Below are positions 1 through 5,845 of a stretch of DNA of 14,465 bases, piece by piece (position 1 is the stretch's first letter; every line of letters starts with the position of its first letter). This DNA comes from Acidobacteriota bacterium. GTDB lineage: Bacteria > Acidobacteriota > Polarisedimenticolia > Polarisedimenticolales > Polarisedimenticolaceae. A program made the translations under genes and the position numbers. The notes beneath the pieces were generated by a model that worked only from the letters and a program-made list of their open reading frames with translations, did no database searches and was not told where the DNA came from. The stretch covers positions 30,988 to 45,452 of the forward strand of contig WVWW01000083.1 in NCBI GenBank assembly GCA_011773795.1, in the 5' to 3' direction.

Positions 1-720
1 CGAGAACGGGGATGGCCGATGCTGGTGTTCGTGCACGGCGGCTCGCTGGAGAAGGGCGACACCGCCTACACCGTGGCCGGGCACGACATCTACCGGAACA
101 TCGGGCGCTTCTATTCGGCACGCGGCGTCGGTGTCGCGTTGATCAACTACCGCTTGCAGCCGGTGGTCAACTGGGTCGATCAGGCCGGGGACGTTGCCGC
201 CGCGGTCGCCTGGCTGACGCCGCGCCTCGAGGAGCTGGGAAGCGACGGCCGGATGTACCTTTCCGGTCACTCGGCCGGCTCGTGGCTCGTGGGTCACGTC
301 GCCCTCGACCAAGACCTACAGACGCGCTACGGCGTCGATCCCACGGCGATCACGGAGGTGATCTCGATCAGCGGTTCGGGTTTCGACCTGACCGACGATC
401 TCACCTGGGAGCTCTTCGGGCGCGAGGAAGTCTGGCAACGGCGCTTCTCCATCGAGGCCGGAGATCCCGACTGGAAGGAGCGCGCCTCGATCGTCCCGCA
501 CGTCGGGCCCGACTCACCGCCGTTCTTGTTGTTGTACTCCGAGGACGAATGGCCCGCGCTGATCCGTCAGAACAGGTTGATGTGCGATGCGCTCACTTCC
601 GCCGGAGCCGGATGTCGGATCGAGGAGATCCGGGGCTCGGGGCACCGCCGGATGGTGCTGGCGATGAGCCATCCCGACAAGCCGCTGGCATCGCGAATCC
701 TCGCCGCCCTAAATAGGTAA
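1..720 (+). CDS. Alpha/beta hydrolase, esterase/lipase-like, 5' end cut by window edge
   Basis: The reading frame is open from the first base, so the true start lies upstream; the first in-window ATG is at 19. Numbered from that ATG, the protein shows an oxyanion-hole HGG at residues 6-8, a nucleophile elbow GHSAG with Ser85, a probable acid Asp176 in a strand-end SEDEW motif, and a catalytic His209 in GSGHR. The order HGG, GHSAG, Asp, His is that of the esterase/lipase (carboxylesterase, BD-FAE-like) hydrolases. These hydrolyse ester or amide bonds of small substrates; the substrate here cannot be read from sequence. Only about 230 residues are visible, and most of the N-terminus (a possible signal peptide and first strands) is missing. 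It ends in TAA at 718-720, and the next gene converges on it across an inverted repeat. The family call is firm; the specific function is unknown. Confidence 0.88.
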   Translation, partial: RERGWPMLVFVHGGSLEKGDTAYTVAGHDIYRNIGRFYSARGVGVALINYRLQPVVNWVDQAGDVAAAVAWLTPRLEELGSDGRMYLSGHSAGSWLVGHVALDQDLQTRYGVDPTAITEVISISGSGFDLTDDLTWELFGREEVWQRRFSIEAGDPDWKERASIVPHVGPDSPPFLLLYSEDEWPALIRQNRLMCDALTSAGAGCRIEEIRGSGHRRMVLAMSHPDKPLASRILAALNR

Positions 721-729
721 ATGATTAAG

Positions 730-810
730 TGGGGTCAGGTCTCACAATGAGTCATTTCGGTGAGCCGTTCTTTCGATCCTGCAAATGACACATTGTAAGA
801 CCTGACCCCA
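730..810. repeat. Large extragenic inverted repeat, REP/RAYT-like
   Basis: Bases 730-757 pair with 783-810: 26 of 28 positions are complementary, with a C/A mismatch (743/797) and an A/A mismatch (750/790). The loop is 25 nt and contains a mini-hairpin CGG-TGAG-CCG at 758-767. The outer arm begins TGGGGTCAGGTCTCACAATG. The repeat fills the gap between the hydrolase stop (720) and the stop of the convergent gene (813). GGGGTCAGGTCT-type palindromes are, from general knowledge, common extragenic elements associated with Y1/REP-associated transposases; no transposase lies in this window. The stem could also act as a bidirectional terminator or mRNA stabiliser, but it has no clean T-tract. Confidence 0.85.
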
Positions 811-1260
811 TCAGGGCGCTTGCTCTTCCTCCCGGATGCCGACCACGTCCGGGCCCTCGTTGATCCCGCCGGGTTGGCTGGTGCAGACGATGACCCCGAC
901 GGGCGTCGAGCTCTTGGGGAACAGAACCAGGACGCTCATCTCTCCTTCCCCTGCCACCGACACGGGAAAGACGTAGTCGTACGGTTGGCCGTCGATCAGC
1001 ACGGTCACCACGATGAAGCCCTCGGCGAGTGTCCCGCTGGAGTTGGCGAGGCTCACGATCATCGACGTGGAAGCTGTACTCGTGCCGGCCACCGAGATCG
1101 GGCCGCCGCACTCGTCCCCGCCGGGCGGATCGTCCGCCTCCAGCTCCTGGGTTTGACAGCTCGAGGGGTCGAACGGGTCGCCGCAGTCGGCGGCGGCGAC
1201 ACCGGCCCAGGCCAGGCACGTCAGGAGAACGAAGAGGAGTCGGATCGAGGGTTGGATCAT
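811..1260 (-). CDS. Small secreted protein, possibly a CARDB/Ig-like beta-sandwich
   Basis: A 149-residue protein with a clear Sec signal peptide: short N-region with Arg7, hydrophobic core at 8-22, likely cleavage near AAA-D at 24/25. The mature part has four cysteines (26, 35, 51, 126), an acidic Pro/Gly-rich linker (39-53) and then alternating hydrophobic strands (about 66-128). The strand pattern and the turn ending in INEGPD look like a CARDB or other Ig-like extracellular fold; this is a weak inference. The ATG at 1260-1258 overlaps the TGA of the upstream HTH-TPR gene in an ATGA junction, with GAAAGG about 10 nt ahead, so translation is probably coupled to the regulator. The last residues (EEEQAP) abut the inverted repeat at 730-810. 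I do not recognise a named family. It may be a target, a cargo or a ligand of the regulator. Confidence 0.75.
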   Translation of the reverse strand: MIQPSIRLLFVLLTCLAWAGVAAADCGDPFDPSSCQTQELEADDPPGGDECGGPISVAGTSTASTSMIVSLANSSGTLAEGFIVVTVLIDGQPYDYVFPVSVAGEGEMSVLVLFPKSSTPVGVIVCTSQPGGINEGPDVVGIREEEQAP

Positions 1261-2516
1261 TTTGTGAGCCTTTCTCTATTGCTCGGGTTTCGACGGGATC
1301 GACCCCGATGCGCCGGTTCACCCGTGGAGGGAGTGACGGACCGGCGCATCGGGGCCAACTCTTGCAACTCGCGTAGCAACGGAAAATGTTCGGGGACCCA
1401 GGGCGTCAACCGCTCCAGCCGGCGTCGCGAGGCGCGGGCCAGGGCGGTGTTGCCGCGGTTCAACGCCTGACGGAAGACGTAGAACTCGGCGCAGAAGCCG
1501 AGTCGCCGGTTGTTCATCGACTCCGCGAGCTCCGCGGAGCGCCGCCAGCGCTGGATCGCTCGCTCGTCGCGACCGGCGCGCTCGTCGAGCTCACCGAGTG
1601 CGAGCTCGCTGTACGCCTGCGGACCGGGCAGTCCGACACGCGCGCCGAGTTTCTTGGCGGAGCGTGCCGCATAACCCGCCTTCTCGTAGAAGCCGGAGTT
1701 GGTGAACGCCTCCGACAGGTGCAGCAGCAGGTTGGCCTCGAAGCCGGGATCGGAGAGCAGCGACAGGTCGTCGCCCGTCGCCTCGCGATGGGTTCGAAAC
1801 GCTTGCCGCAGGTAGCGCACGCTCTGCCCGGGGTCGGCCCGATCGATGGCCACGATGCCGCGGGTGAGCTGGGCCACGGAGAGGATGCGTCCCTCGCCCG
1901 TCTGCCGCGCTTCGTCGATCGCCGCATCGGCGTAGTACTCCGCGAGGGTGAGATCTCCCTGACCGCGGTGACAGTGGGAGATGCGATCCAGCACGATCGC
2001 GTGCAACCGCTCGCCGATGCGACCGAACTGCTCGAGATCCGTCAGCTCGTGTAACGCCAACCGGTTCTTGCCCAGCGAGCGCGCCACGGAGGCGAGGTTG
2101 AGCTGCGCCACGGCCGCGTCGTCTCCGCCGTCCAGCTCGAGCCGCTGGTAGGCGTCGCGGAAACAGGCGAACGCGTCCCACCTCCGATTCCGCTGCAGCA
2201 GCGCGTCGCTGCCGAGACGACGCAGCTCCGCGGGGGTCTTGTCCTCCGTCTCCGGAGCCCCGAGCCGTTCGAGCTCGGTGTCGAGCTCGAGCCGCTCGAC
2301 GAGGACCTCGACCGGAACCGCGTAGATGTGGCTGATCGGGATCACGGTCGAAAGCGCCAGCCGTTGTTGCCCGCGCTCGAACCGCGAGAGCGTGCCCTTG
2401 TCGATCGGCCGCGCCGATGTCTCGGACAGCTTGGCCACGCGATCCAGCGAGAGCCGCCGGCGCCCGCGCAAGATCTTCAGGTAGCGTCCGAAGGCTACGG
2501 AAGCGCGTTCAGCCAC
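1257..2516 (-). CDS. XRE-family HTH regulator with C-terminal TPR-like helical domain
   Basis: From the GTG at 2516 the protein has 419 residues. Residues 8-75 form an XRE/Cro-type helix-turn-helix: SLDRVAKLSE is helix 2, and the segment ending GTLSRFERGQ (about 41-50) is the recognition helix. Residues about 98-385 are helical pairs rich in Ala/Leu with TPR-like spacing, for example WDAFACFRDAYQRLE, LAEYYADAAIDEA and ERAIQRWRRSAELAE. The architecture matches HTH-TPR regulators of the RRNPP type, in which the TPR domain binds a ligand and switches DNA binding; ligand sensing here is inferred. GTG 2516 is preferred over GTG 2531 because GGGGAGGGG (2529-2521) lies just ahead with 6 nt spacing. 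The Arg-rich tail (388-405) is encoded by a perfect 15-bp inverted repeat. The stop overlaps the next gene's start. The Kazal-like gene lies 91 nt upstream on the same strand. Confidence 0.85.
   Translation of the reverse strand: MAERASVAFGRYLKILRGRRRLSLDRVAKLSETSARPIDKGTLSRFERGQQRLALSTVIPISHIYAVPVEVLVERLELDTELERLGAPETEDKTPAELRRLGSDALLQRNRRWDAFACFRDAYQRLELDGGDDAAVAQLNLASVARSLGKNRLALHELTDLEQFGRIGERLHAIVLDRISHCHRGQGDLTLAEYYADAAIDEARQTGEGRILSVAQLTRGIVAIDRADPGQSVRYLRQAFRTHREATGDDLSLLSDPGFEANLLLHLSEAFTNSGFYEKAGYAARSAKKLGARVGLPGPQAYSELALGELDERAGRDERAIQRWRRSAELAESMNNRRLGFCAEFYVFRQALNRGNTALARASRRRLERLTPWVPEHFPLLRELQELAPMRRSVTPSTGEPAHRGRSRRNPSNRERLTK
1303..1354. repeat. Perfect 15-bp inverted repeat inside the regulator gene's 3' end
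   Basis: CCCCGATGCGCCGGT at 1303-1317 is exactly complementary to ACCGGCGCATCGGGG at 1340-1354, with a 22-nt loop in which TCAC (1318-1321) can pair with GTGA (1333-1336). In mRNA sense it lies 43-94 nt before the start codon of the secreted-protein gene and encodes residues 388-405 of the regulator. It could be an inserted palindromic element, an operator for the regulator, or an RNA hairpin that tunes expression of the downstream gene. The sequence cannot decide between these. Confidence 0.8.
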
Positions 2517-2520
2517 GGAT

Positions 2521-2529
2521 CCCCTCCCC
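2521..2529 (-). promoter_or_regulatory. Ribosome binding site that fixes the HTH-TPR start
   Basis: On the minus strand the run GGGGAGGGG (2529-2521) ends 4 nt before GTG 2516, and its GGAGG core is 6 nt away. The alternative upstream GTG (2531-2529) overlaps this purine run and would lack a site of its own. Confidence 0.6.
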
Positions 2530-2607
2530 ACGAAGGCGGCCTACGACATGTACGCCGACCGCCGATGCGGGGTCAATCCGACCCGCAAGGTCGTCGACAG
2601 GATTCGG

Positions 2608-2895
2608 TCAGCGAATGTTGAACGAGAAGCTGGCGCACCTCGTGAAGCCTTCGCAGCCCGCGAAGCACGCGTTGGAGAAGCTCTTTCGGACGATCGTCCC
2701 GTCCGGGCCTTCCTTGAAACAGACGACCGGGTCGTAGACCATCGGACAGACGCAGCCACCCAGATCCGGGAAATCGTTGTTGAGATCGAGGTCGCTGGCC
2801 TGGTCGTCGTTTCCGCCGAGCCCCGCAAAGACCACGGCCGAGCCGGCCAGCAACACGGCGCATCCCAGGGCCAGGATCAGTTTTCTCTTCTTCAT
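2608..2895 (-). CDS. Small secreted six-cysteine protein, Kazal-like
   Basis: A 95-residue protein from the ATG at 2895. AAAGGAG (2910-2904) lies 8 nt ahead, which makes this a better start than the in-frame GTG at 2904 that sits on the ribosome site itself. MKKRK followed by a hydrophobic core (6-24) is a Sec signal peptide. The mature part is a short acidic linker and then six cysteines at 48, 50, 59, 77, 81 and 87. The arrangement C-x-C-P-x4-DPV-x-C ... SFSNAC-x3-C resembles the Kazal serine protease inhibitor fold, whose consensus is C-x-C-P-x4-PVC ... YxNxC-x2/3-C. The C3-C4 spacing (17 intervening residues) is longer than usual and the reactive-site region is unusual, so inhibitor activity is not assured. 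It is upstream of the HTH-TPR gene on the same strand and could be co-transcribed. A secreted trypsin-like protease is encoded at 8266. Confidence 0.75.
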   Translation of the reverse strand: MKKRKLILALGCAVLLAGSAVVFAGLGGNDDQASDLDLNNDFPDLGGCVCPMVYDPVVCFKEGPDGTIVRKSFSNACFAGCEGFTRCASFSFNIR

Positions 2896-2903
2896 GCTGT
2901 CCA

Positions 2904-2910
2904 CTCCTTT
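2904..2910 (-). promoter_or_regulatory. Ribosome binding site that fixes the Kazal-like start
   Basis: AAAGGAG reads 2910-2904 on the minus strand and is 8 nt from the ATG at 2895-2893. The GTG at 2904-2902 overlaps the site and is therefore an unlikely start. Confidence 0.6.
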
Positions 2911-3020
2911 CGTTGGATTCGCATTCGTTCCGTCGTTGCCGCGAACTTACCGGGAGTGGAGAGCGATCCGAGTGTACCGGCGCCCGAAATCGGTTGGGAT
3001 TCCACAACGGAACGGGGAAA

Positions 3021-3091
3021 GGGGTCAGGTCTCACATTTCAGCATCCTCGACCCCGACGAGGACGCCAATGTCGAGATGTCAGATCTGACC
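3021..3091. repeat. Second REP-like inverted repeat, diverged
   Basis: The left arm GGGGTCAGGTCTCACATTTC (3021-3040) shares its first 16 bases with the repeat at 730. The right arm at 3074-3091 pairs with 3023-3040 at 15 of 18 positions. Between them, TCCTCG (3045-3050) and CGAGGA (3058-3063) form an internal stem with a 7-nt loop. It lies in the 243-nt gap between the Kazal-like gene start and the kinase stop; nothing else protein-coding is convincing in that gap. It belongs to the same palindrome class as 730-810 but is more decayed. Confidence 0.75.
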
Positions 3092-3101
3092 GTTAATCGA
3101 A

Positions 3102-3165
3102 GCGGCTCGGCCAGTTCTGCGAAAAAATAAATCTGTCCCTATTTGACGCGGCTGGGCCAGTTCTG
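3102..3165. repeat. 18-bp direct repeat flanking a 28-bp insert at the kinase gene's 3' end
   Basis: GCGGCTCGGCCAGTTCTG (3102-3119) and GCGGCTGGGCCAGTTCTG (3148-3165) differ at one base. On the gene strand both read CAG AAC TGG CCN AGC CGC (QNWPSR). The inner copy is the coding end of the kinase and is followed by Val-Lys-TAG; the outer copy would be followed by Phe-Asp-TAA. The 28 nt between them (3120-3147) contain AAATAGGGACAGATTTATTT, a motif I associate with extragenic RAYT-type elements, and this supplies the present stop codon. It reads as an insertion with duplication of the target, or as a slipped recombination. Confidence 0.8.
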
Positions 3166-5814
3166 GACGAGGATGATGCCCTTGGTGTTGGGGGCCTTCT
3201 CGCCTTCTTCGGGTTCCGATTCGACGAGGAAGATGAAGCGGTCCTCCGACACGGCGTAGACCGACCGGTCGCTCGGGACCTTGAAGAGATCCACGGGACG
3301 GCCGAACGCGGGCTGCCCGCCCGAGCCGTCGAAGCCGACCTCGACCAGCACGGTATCGGTGCCGTCCCTGCGTAAGTAGTAGAGCGTGTCCCCCTCCGGC
3401 GACCACATCGGCACGCCCCCGTCGCCGACGGAGGCCGTCCACTGACCTTCGCCCTCGGGGAACGGCCTCACGATCGTGGCCAACGAGGTGAAGTCACCGG
3501 ATGCGTACGCGACCCACTTCCCGCTCGGATGGATGACCGCGCCGATATCTTGTTCGGGGCCGTCGACGAAGACTCTCTCGGACGACGGATCTCCCGTTTC
3601 CAGCACGTTGATTCCCAGGCCTCTTTCGTTCGACAAAGCGCCCGTCATGAAGGTCGCTCTCGACCAATCTCGATCCAGCTGGACAAAGAAGGCCACGTCG
3701 GCCTCGAACACGATCTCGGGATCGCCGGTTCCATCCGCGCGCAAGGAGGCGAAGGACTTCTTGCCGTCCGTCCCTTCGGCCTCGCGGACGTAACCCACTC
3801 GCGAACCGTCCGCGCTCCACACGGGTACGCCCTGGCCGATCCCGCCCTCGGTGAGCCTCACGTTGGTTCGCCGCTCCAGATCGATGACCCAGAGGTTGCT
3901 CTCGTCCATCGAAGGTCGGTTCACCCCTCGAGCGATCACGGCAAGCTTCGATTCGTCGTGCGACGGGACGACCTCGGAGGCCTCGTAGAGTGCCATGTCG
4001 AGCCGGTCGACGACTTCCCCTTGCCTGTCGATCCAGAGGACCTCCCACTTGCGTTTGCCGACCTGGAGCTCCTTCCGCGAGTAAACCAGATCTCCCGTTG
4101 CCGAGACCAACCCGGGCGCGTCGGCGCCCAGGTCCGGCACGACGAGGAACGGTTTGCCGGTCACTTCGATCTTCTCCAGCGAGAACTCGACGGCCCACAG
4201 GCCTCGGGGATTGTCGTCTCTGCCGAAAAGGATGTGGCCGGTGGCGGAGTACCAGCAGCCGTTGAGCGGAGAATCGCTTTCGAAAAGGACCCTAGGTTCC
4301 TTGCCCGGCCGCTCGAAGAAGATCGTCTTGTAGTCGCCGCTCTGTAGATGCGGAAGGGTGAGGAAGCCACGACTCTCCGGCAAGACGGTCAGCCCGTGGT
4401 GATCGAGCATGTCCGGGTGCGGATCGAGCACCGGCTCGACGGCCCCCCCGGTCGCGGGGATGCGGGAGACGCCGTCCTGGAACTGCGTGAAGTAGATGTG
4501 TCCGTCGTCGGCCCAGGTAGGCCAGGCGATGAAGCCGTCGACCTCCGCGAGCACCACCGGTGCCCCGCCGTCGAGATCGATCCGCTCGAGCTTTCCGGGT
4601 CGCGAGGCGATTCCCAGAGAAAGCCCGTCCGGCGACCAGAACATGCCCGACTCGGTCGCGTCGATGCCGTCGATCCGGCGCGGCTCGAGCGAGTCGAGCG
4701 CACGGATGAAGAGGTCGCGTCCGGACTTGTACGCGATGCGAGTCCCGTCCGGAGACAGCTCGACGAGGTCGACCTCCAGATCCTCCGCCAGCGCGAACCG
4801 GCGAGTCGGCTCGGGGGCCGCCGGCTCGGCTCGCGAGCCGAGCAGCCAGCCGAGAACCGCGATGACCGGAACGGCCACCGCGAGCGCGATCCAGGGGAGC
4901 TTCGACGCGGGTGCCGCCGCGACCGCCGTGGCGCCCGCCCCCTCGACCACCGGATTGGCGATCGCCTCCTCGAGCTCGATGCGCGCATCGGCGATGTCGT
5001 GCAGCCGCTGCGCGCGCTCCCGCGTCAGGCATCTCCTCAGGAGGCGCTTGACCACCGTCGGCGTCTTCACCGGCAACGCCTCGAGGTCGATCTCGCGGTG
5101 CATGATCGCGCCGACCGAGTCGGCCACCGTGTCGCCGCGGAACGGGTTGTCGCCGGTCAGCAGCTCGTAGAGCACGACGCCGAACGACCAGACGTCGGTG
5201 CGCTTGTCGACCGGCCGGCCGCGCGCCTGCTCCGGCGACATGTAGGCCGCGGTGCCGAGGATCACGCCCGCGATCGTGCCGGCGGAGGTCACCGTCGGCG
5301 ACAGCGACGTGCTGGGCTCCCCGGCGGTCGACTCCGGCGCCATCGCCTTGGCCAGCCCGAAGTCGAGCACCTTGATCGCGCCGCCGGGAGCGCGCTTGAC
5401 GTTGGCCGGCTTGAGGTCGCGGTGCACGACGCCCTGCCCGTGCGCCGCCTCGACGGCCTTCGCGATCTGCAGCGCAACCTCGAGCGAGTCCGCCAGCGGC
5501 ATCGCTCCGCGCCCGAGGATCTGCGCCAGGTCTTCGCCGGGCACGTACTCCATCACCAGGAAGCGCAAGCCCTCGTGTTCGTCGACGTCGTGGATCGTGG
5601 CGATGCCGGGGTGGTTCAGCGACGCCAGCAGCTTCGCCTCGCGCGCGAACCGGTCGAGCCGGGAGGCGTCGGCGATCAGCTGCTCCGGCAGCAGCTTCAG
5701 GGCGACTTCACGGTCGAGCCGGGAGTCGGTCGCCTTCCAGACCTCGCCCATGCCGCCCTGCCCGATCTTCTCGACCAGGGTGTAGTGCGACAGCGTCTGT
5801 CCGGCCTCGGGCAT
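3139..5814 (-). CDS. Transmembrane Ser/Thr protein kinase with C-terminal PD40/TolB-like propeller
   Basis: 891 residues. The kinase domain (about 11-285) is complete: glycine loop GQGGMGEVW at 18-26, VALK with Lys40, HRDLKPAN with catalytic Asp133, DFG at 151-153, activation segment ending in GTAAYMSPEQARG (187-199), and DVWSFGVVLYEL at 207-218. A single membrane segment lies at about 307-327. The remainder (about 336-890) carries PD40-type beta-propeller blades, marked by SPDG at 354 and 393, SADG at 667 and SPEG at 805, and should be outside the cytoplasm. This is the known PknB-like kinase plus TolB-like propeller architecture, which phosphorylates cytoplasmic proteins on Ser/Thr, probably in response to an envelope signal. 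The gene follows the photolyase gene by 31 nt and may share its transcript. The C-terminus has been altered by a duplication (see 3102-3165). No strong ribosome site precedes the ATG. Confidence 0.93.
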   Translation of the reverse strand: MPEAGQTLSHYTLVEKIGQGGMGEVWKATDSRLDREVALKLLPEQLIADASRLDRFAREAKLLASLNHPGIATIHDVDEHEGLRFLVMEYVPGEDLAQILGRGAMPLADSLEVALQIAKAVEAAHGQGVVHRDLKPANVKRAPGGAIKVLDFGLAKAMAPESTAGEPSTSLSPTVTSAGTIAGVILGTAAYMSPEQARGRPVDKRTDVWSFGVVLYELLTGDNPFRGDTVADSVGAIMHREIDLEALPVKTPTVVKRLLRRCLTRERAQRLHDIADARIELEEAIANPVVEGAGATAVAAAPASKLPWIALAVAVPVIAVLGWLLGSRAEPAAPEPTRRFALAEDLEVDLVELSPDGTRIAYKSGRDLFIRALDSLEPRRIDGIDATESGMFWSPDGLSLGIASRPGKLERIDLDGGAPVVLAEVDGFIAWPTWADDGHIYFTQFQDGVSRIPATGGAVEPVLDPHPDMLDHHGLTVLPESRGFLTLPHLQSGDYKTIFFERPGKEPRVLFESDSPLNGCWYSATGHILFGRDDNPRGLWAVEFSLEKIEVTGKPFLVVPDLGADAPGLVSATGDLVYSRKELQVGKRKWEVLWIDRQGEVVDRLDMALYEASEVVPSHDESKLAVIARGVNRPSMDESNLWVIDLERRTNVRLTEGGIGQGVPVWSADGSRVGYVREAEGTDGKKSFASLRADGTGDPEIVFEADVAFFVQLDRDWSRATFMTGALSNERGLGINVLETGDPSSERVFVDGPEQDIGAVIHPSGKWVAYASGDFTSLATIVRPFPEGEGQWTASVGDGGVPMWSPEGDTLYYLRRDGTDTVLVEVGFDGSGGQPAFGRPVDLFKVPSDRSVYAVSEDRFIFLVESEPEEGEKAPNTKGIILVQNWPSRVK

Positions 5815-5845
5815 GCCGGGGAGTGTAGCAAGAACGGAGGTTCGC

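Noticed and set aside
2567..2586. Imperfect hairpin between the Kazal-like gene and the HTH-TPR gene
   Set aside because: Only a 4-5 bp core (GGTC/GACC) with a bulge and no T-tract; not enough for a terminator call.
2984..2993. CCGA-AA-TCGG palindrome upstream of the Kazal-like gene as an HTH operator
   Set aside because: An 8-base palindrome is expected by chance in this composition and has no second copy at the other candidate promoter.
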